45,719 bases of DNA, from NCBI GenBank assembly GCA_038211295.1, contig JBBQVS010000024.1, positions 1-45,719 on the forward strand, given 5' to 3'. Positions 7,187-15,901 of the stretch are shown piece after piece. The translations under genes and the position numbers were made by a program. Under the pieces are notes generated by a model, which did no database searches, had not been told where the DNA came from, and worked only from the letters and a program-made list of their open reading frames with translations. Every line of letters starts with the position of its first letter. Positions within the stretch are counted from its first letter, which is position 1. This stretch comes from JBBQVS01 sp038211295. GTDB taxonomy: Bacteria > Chloroflexota > Ktedonobacteria > Ktedonobacterales > Ktedonobacteraceae.

Positions 7187-8614
7187 GTGATGGGTATTTA
7201 CCTGGGGCAACTCCCACCCGCCGAGGTTGCGCGATTAAAGGCAGAGTTGGCAGAGACAATCACTGCTAACTTCTGCTATCCGCGTTTCTTCGATTATCGT
7301 ACCGAATCGCTACGAATGCGTCCGGTTGATCGTGCCAAGCGTCAGGAAGTCTGGCTCTATCTAAGCTCGGTTGATTTCACGTCCTGGAATCGTGTAGACC
7401 TTATGTCGCCTGACTTTCAGCGTTCTATAGAGCGTCTCTTTATTCAATTTGTGCAGCGCAACCGCAGTTTCTTTGGTGAGCAGGGGCGCAAACGCATGTC
7501 CGATATTCGTATGTTGATTACGTCTGCCTCTACTTCTGTCGTGCAAGGGCTAAGGAACCATGTTACGGGCCAGCGTCAAGACCGTCAGAGTGTGTCCCCT
7601 TTTGGTAGTCCCAGACAGACAGTTTCCTGGACGGCGTCAGGCAAAGGACGTTCTGAGCCTACCTGGGAGCATATCGCTGCATCGACACTATTGCTGCAAC
7701 AACAATTGCAAGAAGTACGCGGCGAGGCCAAGTCTCCACAAGTTGGTGATGCTCTCGTTTCACCAGCAACCGCAGGTGCGTCACGTCGCACTGTCAGTCG
7801 TACAGGTGCGCCGCGTACAGAGCAAGAGGTACAGCTTCCACCATCGAGCAAAGCGGCACCATATCAGAGCACGCATGTTACAACATCGCCTTTGCAAGGC
7901 CCCAAAAGCACTACTCCACTTAACCCTGCGTCACTTCCAAACGTGGCGACACAGCGTGTTGTTCCGCCGCCGACGCCAGTGGCTCCCGCTGCATCGGTAG
8001 TACCACCAACTCCCATACCAGTGCGAAAGCAAGAGAGTGTACCGTCTTTCACACTGTCGGCAGATGTTCCAGTGGTCGCGCCTCCACTTCAAAAGAAATC
8101 AACCGAGCCGATAGGGATATCGCACGTGTCCACGCCGGGTCAGTCCGCGAAACCTCCGCAGACGATGCAGCCTGCTGCGTCTGCCGCAATGCTCGCGCCC
8201 ACGTCGCCTCTGGCGCGAGAACATACACAAGCGACGCATGGTCTATCGCAGACTACCGCACCAACAGCACCGGCACTGGTCGTTCCTCCATCAATACTCA
8301 AACACGAAAACCGTGATAGTCCCGTAATGCAGATTGGTGACGATGATCTCGCGATCTTTGAGCAGTTGCGGCATCAGCTGACTGTCTGGTTGCGCGTGGA
8401 GTCTATTCATATGGGGCTAGAAACGATGGATCAAACTCCTGCACAACTCCTCGACTTGTTGCGTCAGCAAGACCGTTACGATGAAACGCGTCTGCAAGTT
8501 GTTTCCACTTTACTAAATCTCTCCACGCAGGTAATCAAGAATGGGCGTGTTAGTGTTCTTGATTACAAGCAGGCGTTGATGTTTCACCTGATGCATACAA
8601 GACGTCAACCGTAG
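7187..8614 (+). CDS. Unknown protein: two folded ends joined by a long Pro/Thr/Ala linker
   Basis: I do not recognise this 475-residue protein. Residues 1 to about 125 are rich in charged and aromatic residues and look folded. About 130-380 form a low-complexity linker rich in Pro, Thr, Ser, Ala and Val. About 385-475 look alpha-helical and folded again. There is no signal peptide or membrane segment. It starts GTG-ATG, with AGAGG about 10 nt upstream, 71 bp after the DUF2079 gene, and is followed at once by a strong terminator, so it likely ends that operon. Its link to cell-envelope sugars is by position only. Confidence 0.8.
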   Translation: MMGIYLGQLPPAEVARLKAELAETITANFCYPRFFDYRTESLRMRPVDRAKRQEVWLYLSSVDFTSWNRVDLMSPDFQRSIERLFIQFVQRNRSFFGEQGRKRMSDIRMLITSASTSVVQGLRNHVTGQRQDRQSVSPFGSPRQTVSWTASGKGRSEPTWEHIAASTLLLQQQLQEVRGEAKSPQVGDALVSPATAGASRRTVSRTGAPRTEQEVQLPPSSKAAPYQSTHVTTSPLQGPKSTTPLNPASLPNVATQRVVPPPTPVAPAASVVPPTPIPVRKQESVPSFTLSADVPVVAPPLQKKSTEPIGISHVSTPGQSAKPPQTMQPAASAAMLAPTSPLAREHTQATHGLSQTTAPTAPALVVPPSILKHENRDSPVMQIGDDDLAIFEQLRHQLTVWLRVESIHMGLETMDQTPAQLLDLLRQQDRYDETRLQVVSTLLNLSTQVIKNGRVSVLDYKQALMFHLMHTRRQP

Positions 8615-8637
8615 TGGATATCAGAGATAGAGAGTGA

Positions 8638-8686
8638 ACAATGAGATAGCGTAGTCGAAAACTACGCTATCTCATTGTTTTTGTCT
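8638..8686 (+). terminator. Strong intrinsic terminator
   Basis: An 18-bp perfect inverted repeat (8638-8655 with 8663-8680) and a 7-nt loop, running into a T-tract on the plus strand. It closes the operon of GT2, flippase-like, DUF2079 and the unknown protein. About 185 bp of apparently empty DNA separates it from the end of mfd. Confidence 0.9.
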
Positions 8687-8865
8687 CAATATATTACTAA
8701 CTTCACCAACGCGTTCATCGCATCGCACTATAGGAGTATTCTCATAACCTCTGGTGTACGGCCAAACGGTTCCTTCTGAACGCTCCATAGGAGAAAGATA
8801 TTATGAGCGCGTGCCACATAAGCTTCTAAATGAATATGCTATGATGGATGTCTCTCAATCGCGAG

Positions 8866-11800
8866 TTATGACGCAGTGGACGACGCGGTTGATGTAATCG
8901 CGGGCAACAGTTCTTGGAGTTGCTCTAACCAATTTTGCCCAAAGAGCCGTTTTGGAATACGAATGATACCCTGTTGCACGCGTGCCTCATTGCGGAAACG
9001 GCGGTAAAGCACAAGACGGTTGGGAACAACGGTTCTTTTCACAGTAAGAATAAACTCATTTTCTTTCATTGAGACGGACTCGAAGCCCAGACGAGATGCT
9101 TCGACCTTCAAACGTACCATGGTAATCAAGTTTTGTACTGGCGGAGGTGGTGTCCCAAAGCGGTCTGTCATTTCAGCTGTCATTGCCTCAACCTGCTCCG
9201 GTGTGCTGAGATGTGCCAGACGCTGGTAGAAATTGACCTTGAGCGTGCGATCACCGATATAGTCGTCGGGGAGGTAGGAGTCCAACGGCAGGTCAATGGT
9301 GGTATTTATTGTCGCAAGTTCGCTCTGTTTGCCCTGTAGCTCCTGAATCGATTCCGCGAGTAGCTTACAGTACAAATCGAAGCCCACCGAGTTCATCGAA
9401 CCCGATTGTTCTGCGCCCAGCAAATTGCCCGCGCCGCGAATCTCCAAATCCTTCATCGCGATACGAAAGCCTGCGCCCAACTCGGTTGCCTCAAAGATTG
9501 CGCGAAGCCGCTTCTCCTGTATCTGTGTAAGTTTGGCATCCTTGCCGTAGAAAAAGTAGGCATACGCTTGCTGAGTGGCACGTCCCACTCGTCCGCGTAA
9601 CTGGTAGAGCTGCGAAAGGCCAAAGAAGGCGGCATTATTGACAATAATGGTGTTGGCATTGGGGATGTCCAGCCCATTTTCGATAATGGTCGTTGAAACC
9701 AGTACATCATGTTCGCCGTTAGAGAAGTCAATCATGACGCGCTCTAATAGTTCCTCATTCATTTGTCCATGCCCGACAACGATACGTGCCTCTGGGATGA
9801 GCCTTTGTAACCGTTGCGCGACCACTTGAATGCCCTGTACGCGGTTATGCACGAAGAAGACTTGCCCGCCGCGATCAATCTCGCGCAAAATAGCCTCGCG
9901 TATCAAAGGGTCGTCATATTCGCGAATAACCGTCCGAATGGGTAGACGTTCCTGTGGGGGTGTCTCAATTACGCTCATGTCCCGCAGGTTCACCAGTGCC
10001 ATATGCATGGTACGCGGAATCGGTGTCGCGGTCATTGTCAGAACATCGATCTCGCTGCGTAGGTGTTTGAGTCGCTCTTTGTGAACAACACCGAAACGTT
10101 GCTCTTCGTCCACGATCAGCAGGCCCAGGTTGAAGAAGATAACATCTTTTTGTAATAGGCGATGCGTGCCAATGACGACATCGACCTTGCCAAATGCGAG
10201 GTCTTCTAGTACCTGCTTTTGCTCTTTCTCGGAACGAAAGCGGCTCAACAGTTCGACGCGCACGGGGTACGCCTTGAGTCGTTCGCGGAAGGTATTGTAG
10301 TGTTGTAGCGCGAGAATGGTCGTTGGTACAAGCACGGCAACCTGTCGCTGGTCAAGTACTGCCTTGAATGCCGCGCGTAACGCGACCTCTGTTTTCCCAT
10401 AGCCGACGTCACCGCACACGAGGCGATCCATTGGACGGGGACGTTCCATATCGGCCTTGACCTCTTCGATGGCTCTATCTTGATCGGGTGTTTCGGCATA
10501 AGGAAACGCGTCTTCGAGTTCTTGTAGCCACGGTTGCTCGGCATCGGGTGGGAACGCGTGGCCGGGCGCGGCCTCACGCGCACTGTAGAGCCGTAGCAGG
10601 TCGCGTGCGATATCTTGTACGCCTTCTTTTACCTTTGATTTCGCGCGTGTCCACTCTGTCGTTCCCAATTTGCTCAATGCAGGCACGGCGTCGCCCATAC
10701 CAATAAAGCGCGTCACACGGTCAAGCTGGTCGGTTGGAATGTACAGACGATCAGTACCGGCGTAGTGAATAAGCAAGTATTCGCGCTCGATGCCTGCCAT
10801 CTTCATTTTGACCAAGCCCTCGAAGCGACCAATACCATGCTCTTGGTGCACAACATAGTCGCCGGGGCTAACCTCTGCCAGAAACGACGCGGGTGTAATG
10901 GGTTTGCGTCGTTGCGCGTTACGGCGTTTTGACCAGCCAAAAATCTCGGCATCTGTGTAGATGTGGAGGGCTAGCGGGCTTGACTGCCAGCCTTCCGCAA
11001 GTTGTCCTTGAAGCAGGGTCAGTGTTCCTGCCTCTGGCAATTGCTGAATACTGGTGCCAGCTCCAACATGAATGGCCTTCTCGCCAAGAATGCTCTCATC
11101 GCTTAGAACTTCAGCCATACGACGGGCTTGTGCGGTAACGATGACCACACGCTCGCGACTATCAAGGGCTTTACGACAATCCTGCACGAACGCACGTAGA
11201 CGCCCACCGTAAGAGTTTGCGCTACTAAATGCGGGCATGAGGTGCTCAGTTCCATTATGCAGCCGTGCGTCGAACTCCCCTTCGGCGACAGAGAGTGCGT
11301 CCGCGAATTGCAGTTGACGACGTTGTTGTATCTGTGGTTCGAGCTGATTCCAGCTTACATACATGTCGCGCAGACGGGTTGGATTCTCATGCTCTTGTTC
11401 GCGTCGCTCTTTTATTTCCTGCGCTTGATCTTCCATCTCGCGAATGTGATTTTGCGCGTTTGTCGCGTTGTTGAAGACGAGCAAGCTGTTGGGTGAGAGG
11501 TAGTTCAGCACAGTTGCGGGACTATGAAGATAGGGCAGGTAGAACGCAATGTCGTCGAACGAGCGTTTCTGACGCAACTCTTCCAGATTCTGTAGCCAGC
11601 ACTCTTCGGCATCGCGATGAAGCATAGAGCTATCTAAATCCGCTAATTGTTGTGCTGCCTCTGGCCCGTGCGTTGGTAAAGCCTCGCGTGCAGGGCCAAT
11701 AACACAGGTCGAGACGGGATTGAGCGAACGTTGTGTCTCTTGATCGAAGGTACGTAGCGACTCTATTTCGTCGCCAAAGAACTCGACGCGAATAGGACGA

Positions 11801-12378
11801 GGCAAGGTTGGGGGGAAGAGATCGACGATACCGCCCCGATGACTGAATTGGCCCGGCTCTTCTACTTCAGCTACAGGTGTGTAGCCAAGATTGTAGAGGT
11901 GTTCCAACATCGCGCTCAGGTCTACTTCCTGTGCTGTGCGAAGCGTAAAGAGGCTTGCCGCCAACTCCTGTGGCGGAATGACAAGCTGTGTGAGTACCCG
12001 CGCGGAGCAGACAACAAGCGGTGTGCGCTCCTTTTGTACTAGGGCGATCAGTGCTTGCATTCGCTCCTGCGTCGTCGCGCTGTTGCTAATCATACGTTCA
12101 TAGGGGAGCGCGTCACGATCAGGAAGAAAGAGTACATCGTCGGGTATTGGCACAAACTGTTTCAGCGTCTCGACTATCTGGGTCGCCTGCGCCTCATCGC
12201 TCACCACAAACAAGAGTGGTTGTCTCAATGTTTGAGCAATCGCCGCGACCACATAGGGATGCGCCGCTTCGTTGACGCCTGTCAACGCAGGCAAGCCATC
12301 CGCTTTGCGGAGTTGCTCTATCAAACGTTTGTATTCTGGTCGCTGGGTCAGCAGCGCGAGTAGTCCCTGTAAAGTCAC
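8866..12378 (-). CDS. mfd: Transcription-repair coupling factor Mfd
   Basis: A DNA translocase that removes RNA polymerase stalled at lesions and recruits UvrA. Counting from the upstream GTG at 12396, the UvrB-like N-terminal region spans about 1-400 without its own P-loop, as usual. The CarD-like polymerase-binding domain is at about 505-570 (PGDYVVHQEHGIGRFEG). The RecG-like helicase has GDVGYGKT (662-669), DEEQRFG, and TATPIPRT, followed by the TRCF C-terminal domain. Length is normal. The start is unsure: GTG 12396 has no ribosome site, while GTG 12378 has GGAGG 4 nt upstream, so the latter is given (1170 residues). No partner gene follows. Confidence 0.97.
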   Translation of the reverse strand: MTLQGLLALLTQRPEYKRLIEQLRKADGLPALTGVNEAAHPYVVAAIAQTLRQPLLFVVSDEAQATQIVETLKQFVPIPDDVLFLPDRDALPYERMISNSATTQERMQALIALVQKERTPLVVCSARVLTQLVIPPQELAASLFTLRTAQEVDLSAMLEHLYNLGYTPVAEVEEPGQFSHRGGIVDLFPPTLPRPIRVEFFGDEIESLRTFDQETQRSLNPVSTCVIGPAREALPTHGPEAAQQLADLDSSMLHRDAEECWLQNLEELRQKRSFDDIAFYLPYLHSPATVLNYLSPNSLLVFNNATNAQNHIREMEDQAQEIKERREQEHENPTRLRDMYVSWNQLEPQIQQRRQLQFADALSVAEGEFDARLHNGTEHLMPAFSSANSYGGRLRAFVQDCRKALDSRERVVIVTAQARRMAEVLSDESILGEKAIHVGAGTSIQQLPEAGTLTLLQGQLAEGWQSSPLALHIYTDAEIFGWSKRRNAQRRKPITPASFLAEVSPGDYVVHQEHGIGRFEGLVKMKMAGIEREYLLIHYAGTDRLYIPTDQLDRVTRFIGMGDAVPALSKLGTTEWTRAKSKVKEGVQDIARDLLRLYSAREAAPGHAFPPDAEQPWLQELEDAFPYAETPDQDRAIEEVKADMERPRPMDRLVCGDVGYGKTEVALRAAFKAVLDQRQVAVLVPTTILALQHYNTFRERLKAYPVRVELLSRFRSEKEQKQVLEDLAFGKVDVVIGTHRLLQKDVIFFNLGLLIVDEEQRFGVVHKERLKHLRSEIDVLTMTATPIPRTMHMALVNLRDMSVIETPPQERLPIRTVIREYDDPLIREAILREIDRGGQVFFVHNRVQGIQVVAQRLQRLIPEARIVVGHGQMNEELLERVMIDFSNGEHDVLVSTTIIENGLDIPNANTIIVNNAAFFGLSQLYQLRGRVGRATQQAYAYFFYGKDAKLTQIQEKRLRAIFEATELGAGFRIAMKDLEIRGAGNLLGAEQSGSMNSVGFDLYCKLLAESIQELQGKQSELATINTTIDLPLDSYLPDDYIGDRTLKVNFYQRLAHLSTPEQVEAMTAEMTDRFGTPPPPVQNLITMVRLKVEASRLGFESVSMKENEFILTVKRTVVPNRLVLYRRFRNEARVQQGIIRIPKRLFGQNWLEQLQELLPAITSTASSTAS

Positions 12379-12415
12379 ATCTCCTCCAACAAACACAAAA
12401 ACACAAGAGTATACG

Positions 12416-12440
12416 CCCCTATGCTACTTCACCATAGGGG
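12416..12440. repeat. Small hairpin in the mfd leader
   Basis: CCCCTATG at 12416-12423 pairs perfectly with CATAGGGG at 12433-12440 around a 9-nt loop. It lies between the mfd promoter and the mfd start, without a T-tract. It may stabilise or pause the message; no known element is recognised. Confidence 0.4.
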
Positions 12441-12471
12441 TACAGAATATTCTTCTCTTCAAATTGTCATC

Positions 12472-12500
12472 GTCATAACGTATTTTAACATAGTGTGCAA
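12472..12500 (-). promoter_or_regulatory. Candidate mfd promoter
   Basis: On the minus strand TTGCAC (12500-12495) and TATGAC (12477-12472) are 17 bp apart, just after the end of the SMR-like gene. Confidence 0.45.
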
Positions 12501-12517
12501 TACGTCCTGCAACTCTT

Positions 12518-12844
12518 TTATTCTACTGAAAGAAAGGCAATCGCGGCAACGCCCAGTACCAATCCAACAATCTGGTACGTGGTTGTTTTTTCGTGATAAA
12601 CAAAGACGCCAATAAGTACGGCACCAATTCCCGAAAGTACGGAGAAGAGGATGGCACCTTTGCTCAATTGTGCTCCCGTTCGTAGGCTCACCAACCACGC
12701 CGTGTTCGCGGCGACAAAGCCGAGAATAGAGAGGAATGCGAAGACGTATTTTCCGCTTACCGCGAACTGCTTCGCGAGTACGTCCGCCACCAATTCAAAG
12801 ACGACAAGCAAAAGAAGATAGTATAACCATTTTGGAGGCAACAT
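12518..12844 (-). CDS. Small multidrug-resistance / EamA-like transporter
   Basis: A 108-residue protein with four hydrophobic segments, the size and layout of the SMR and half-size EamA transporters, which usually work as dimers in the membrane. GIGAVLIGVFVYHEK resembles the third-to-fourth helix region of the family, but the conserved N-terminal membrane Glu of EmrE is only loosely matched (FELVAD, residues 16-21). AAGGA lies 7 nt before the ATG. It starts 11 nt after the Lrp/AsnC gene ends, so it is most likely co-transcribed with that regulator and perhaps controlled by it. The substrate is unknown. Confidence 0.8.
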   Translation of the reverse strand: MLPPKWLYYLLLLVVFELVADVLAKQFAVSGKYVFAFLSILGFVAANTAWLVSLRTGAQLSKGAILFSVLSGIGAVLIGVFVYHEKTTTYQIVGLVLGVAAIAFLSVE

Positions 12845-12855
12845 AGAAATCCTTT

Positions 12856-13344
12856 CTAACTATCATCGGAAGAGGAGGGATGAGCGGCAGAGGTAATAAT
12901 GCGGTGCGTCACTGGCGAGGACAAGACCATTGAGGTTGTCAATTGGCCGTGAGCTGCCAGATGGTCAATCAGCGTTTCCAGATGCGCGACTGAGGACGCC
13001 ATAACCGTTATGATAAACGAATCGCTACCCGTCACTCGTGAGCATTCCAGTACCTCTGGTGTCTCTTGTAGCGAAGCTATAAAACTCGTAGAGCGTTCAC
13101 CTGATGGTGTACTCAAGCGAATAATTGCGGTGATGGGATAGCCAATCTTTGTGCGGCTCAGTTCCGCGTGATAGCCACTGATGATATGTGCGTCCTCCAT
13201 TCTCCGCACTCGATCCGCTACTGCCGGCGCGGAGAGGCCGACGCGTTGCCCTAGTTCTGTATACGAGAGCCGTGCGTCCCGTTGCAATGCTTCCAGAATT
13301 TGCCAGCTGGTGCTATCCAGAAGCTTTTCATTTTCTAAAGCCAT
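12856..13344 (-). CDS. Lrp/AsnC family transcription regulator
   Basis: A 162-residue regulator of the feast/famine type. Residues about 8-60 form the winged helix-turn-helix (LDSTSWQILEALQRDARLSY, then VGLSAPAVADRVRRME). Residues about 65-150 form the RAM ligand-binding and oligomerisation domain (YPITAIIRL, VTGSDSFIITV). Members bind amino acids or related small molecules and often control the adjacent transporter, here the SMR-like gene 11 nt downstream. A small membrane-protein gene lies divergently, and the AT-rich 147-bp gap between them probably holds the operator. There is no obvious single palindrome that I would call. Confidence 0.93.
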   Translation of the reverse strand: MALENEKLLDSTSWQILEALQRDARLSYTELGQRVGLSAPAVADRVRRMEDAHIISGYHAELSRTKIGYPITAIIRLSTPSGERSTSFIASLQETPEVLECSRVTGSDSFIITVMASSVAHLETLIDHLAAHGQLTTSMVLSSPVTHRIITSAAHPSSSDDS

Positions 13345-13491
13345 AACCCGCTTTCCCCTTTTATCCCTATTGCTTTTTCACAAAATGCCTTTGTTTTCCT
13401 CTTCATTATATACCAAAACATGGGTATACTTAAACCATACAATGCATTCTGTAAAAAGCTTCTGGTTAGAAAGAACTCAAAGGGAAAGATC

Positions 13492-13659
13492 ATGGTTACT
13501 CTTTTTATTATTCTCGCACTGTTTCTTATTCTGGATATGGTTGCCTTGCGCTGGGGCGTCGATAGCCGAGAACGCGTTAGCAGTTTAGAGTGGGAGCGCA
13601 GATTTCAGCAAGAGCAGTCATTCGCGCAGTTCCGTCCGTCGTTCATGCATCACGCATAA
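13492..13659 (+). CDS. Small membrane protein, 55 residues
   Basis: One hydrophobic segment at the N-terminus (VTLFIILALFLILDMVALRW) and a charged, Arg/Glu/Gln-rich tail. Family not recognised. The frame is open from 13420, but the ATG at 13492 has AAAGGGA about 7 nt upstream and puts the membrane segment first, so it is preferred. It is divergent from the Lrp/AsnC gene and could be one of its targets. Confidence 0.6.
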   Translation: MVTLFIILALFLILDMVALRWGVDSRERVSSLEWERRFQQEQSFAQFRPSFMHHA

Positions 13660-13753
13660 GCATTTTGCTAATAAACAACTGTAGTCGTCATATCGAGACG
13701 CGCGACGAAAACCTGTTGTCACCCCCATTTGATGTTTAGAGGTAGTATGGGTG

Positions 13754-14434
13754 TCATACTTGCTTCTGTTCGGTATGTTCGCGCCGTTCTGCCTCACGGC
13801 GCAGACGCTCCTGCTCACGCCGCTCTTTTTGCAGACGGCGTTTTTCCTCTGCCAGTTGTTGCGCCTCTGGATCAGTGTTCACTTCGTTCATAGCGATTGC
13901 GACGCCTTGACTGAGGATGCGCGGTATCGCCTCTGCCGCCTTTTCTTCTGCGGTTGCGAGGATGATATGCTCGTCGAGTGCTGGTACACCAAGCACATAG
14001 CTGATTGTATCCATACGTGTGTTCGCGGGTCGTCCAATACCAACCCGCAGGCGAGGAATTTGGTGCGTGTGCAAGTGGCGAATGATATTATCCATGCCGT
14101 TGTGTCCGCCCGCGCTTCCATTCGTTTTCAGACGCATCTTTCCTAGCGGCAGGTCAAGCTCATCATAGACGACAAGGACATCTTCCGGTGAGACCTTATA
14201 CCAGTGGGCAAGTGCGCCTACCGACTCGCCGCTATTATTCATAAATGTGATTGGCTTGACGAGAACAACCTTTTCAAGTCCGAGCGTACCACTTGCTAGA
14301 ACCGCCCGGTTACGCGTCTCTGACCACTTCAATCCCGTGCGCTGAGCGAGGAGGTCGACGACACGGAAGCCAACATTGTGCCGTGTCTGTTCATATTGTT
14401 GCCCAGGATTTCCCAGACCGATGATGAGTTTCAT
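13754..14434 (-). CDS. pth: Peptidyl-tRNA hydrolase
   Basis: Pth recycles peptidyl-tRNAs that drop off ribosomes. The 226-residue protein shows the full bacterial Pth core: GLGNPGQQYEQTRHNVGF (6-23) with the catalytic His19, the PITFMNNSGE motif, YDELDLPLG with the key Asp, and GGHNGMDNI. The usual family length is about 190. Residues from about 190 are an extra Glu/Arg/Gln-rich tail, probably a helix or coiled coil. It starts 5 nt after the metallophosphoesterase gene, so the two form an operon. A weak imperfect hairpin (13716-13756) overlaps the stop codon. Confidence 0.96.
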   Translation of the reverse strand: MKLIIGLGNPGQQYEQTRHNVGFRVVDLLAQRTGLKWSETRNRAVLASGTLGLEKVVLVKPITFMNNSGESVGALAHWYKVSPEDVLVVYDELDLPLGKMRLKTNGSAGGHNGMDNIIRHLHTHQIPRLRVGIGRPANTRMDTISYVLGVPALDEHIILATAEEKAAEAIPRILSQGVAIAMNEVNTDPEAQQLAEEKRRLQKERREQERLRREAERREHTEQKQV

Positions 14435-14439
14435 AAGTG

Positions 14440-15681
14440 TTAGCGACCATACTCCAGACGGGCCGCGAGATACGGCGGCAGGCCGGCCTGAATGATCTTC
14501 TCCTGTGTCTTTTCGTAATCATACTGAACACGATAGAATGTGAAGCCACGTTTCGTATCATAGATCATAAACGCGGCGCGTGAGTCGCCATCTCTCGGTT
14601 GTCCGACTCCACCAGCATTGACGATAGCGCGATACCCTTTTGGGGCCGCCCATTCGCCTTCAGGTGGAACAACCATTTCGTTTGTCACCTGTACCATGCT
14701 TTGACTCAAGCCGAGGAGCGCGAGCAACTCTTCAATTTCGCTGTTGAGCCGCTCTTCCGCCGTTCCAACATGCCCTTCTTCTGTTTCTGCCTGTTTTTCT
14801 GAAGTCTCATTTTGTTGCTTCTCGTTTCCTGAAAGCTCGCTATCGTGTATGTCCGGGCTTTCCGCCGTAACTGCCACTACTAATGGTGTCTCATCCGCGT
14901 TAACCACTGTCTCGCTCTCTAGCGAAACCGAAGCAGCAGTTGAAAGAGGGGATTTTTCATTGCGTTCGAGCGTGGCCAGGACACCATTTTCGCTATGTGC
15001 GGTGTCTTCGGACTCACCAAGAGCGCTTTCAACAGGTGTATTCTCTTTCGCTGCTTGAAGCATTGGACGTATCGCGGCGACTTTCTGCGTCTCCTCGTCG
15101 TCCTCGTCGAGCATATCGAATGTTTCGTCGGGTGAAAGCAGACTGTGCTGTTCTGTCTCGGTGAGTGGAATGGTAGGCGTTTGCTCTATCGTATCCTGCT
15201 GTTGAAAGATAATTGGCACATGTGTATGTCCGACGAAGCAAAAACGACTGGTAAAATGTTCAAAGCTGCGCTCCGCCAACACCTCCGAGGTGAGATATTC
15301 CCAGAGTGGCCCATAGGGGCTACCATGCACAAGTGTGCATTCCGCATGTTGGAGACGTTCGGGTAGCTGCTTGAGAAACTCGCTATGTTCTTCTGTGAGT
15401 TGTTCTGCTGTCCACTCCGCCGAGGTACGGGCGGCAGGGCTAAAGTCATCCAGATCAAGTTTGCCAACCGCGGCCCAGTCGTGATTGCCTGCGATAATTA
15501 CATTCGTTCGCTCGCGCAACGTGTCGATACACTCGTTAGGGTTGGGGCCATAGCCCACGAGATCGCCGAGAAACCAAATCTGGTCGATTGGCTCTGCTTT
15601 GGCTAACTCGTCGATCTTTGCCAGGACTGCCTCTAATGCTTCCAGATTGGCATGAACGTCCGTAAATACAGCGTAGCGCAT
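14440..15681 (-). CDS. Calcineurin-like metallophosphoesterase with a large acidic insert
   Basis: A metal-dependent phosphoesterase of the YfcE/Icc-like family; natural substrate unknown. The metal-binding motifs are in order: DVH (8-10), GDLVGYGPNP (39-48), GNHD (65-68), VHGSP (118-122) and GHTH (151-154). Residues about 160-335 are then a low-complexity stretch rich in Glu, Thr, Ser and Asp. The fold resumes with NAGGVGQPRDGDSRA (355-369) and its final strands. Relatives are usually about 240 residues, so the extra length is this insert. The typical NPGSVGQPR box reads NAGGVGQPR here. It is the first gene of an operon with pth. Confidence 0.9.
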   Translation of the reverse strand: MRYAVFTDVHANLEALEAVLAKIDELAKAEPIDQIWFLGDLVGYGPNPNECIDTLRERTNVIIAGNHDWAAVGKLDLDDFSPAARTSAEWTAEQLTEEHSEFLKQLPERLQHAECTLVHGSPYGPLWEYLTSEVLAERSFEHFTSRFCFVGHTHVPIIFQQQDTIEQTPTIPLTETEQHSLLSPDETFDMLDEDDEETQKVAAIRPMLQAAKENTPVESALGESEDTAHSENGVLATLERNEKSPLSTAASVSLESETVVNADETPLVVAVTAESPDIHDSELSGNEKQQNETSEKQAETEEGHVGTAEERLNSEIEELLALLGLSQSMVQVTNEMVVPPEGEWAAPKGYRAIVNAGGVGQPRDGDSRAAFMIYDTKRGFTFYRVQYDYEKTQEKIIQAGLPPYLAARLEYGR

Positions 15682-15901
15682 AATTTTTGTGTACTCTATT
15701 CAAACTATATAGTAGAGAAGGTAAGTGGGAATATTCTATCATGTTTGCGCTCTCCTTGCTAGTACCATTCCCGCGTCGGGAGCGATTTCGGTATCGGGTG
15801 AACGCTCGTATTGATTGCGTGCGGAGGGTGTGATACGCTTATACCGCTAGGGAGTATTCTCTATCATGTGTTGAAGAAATAGTATCCTGGAGGAGGGCGT
15901 A

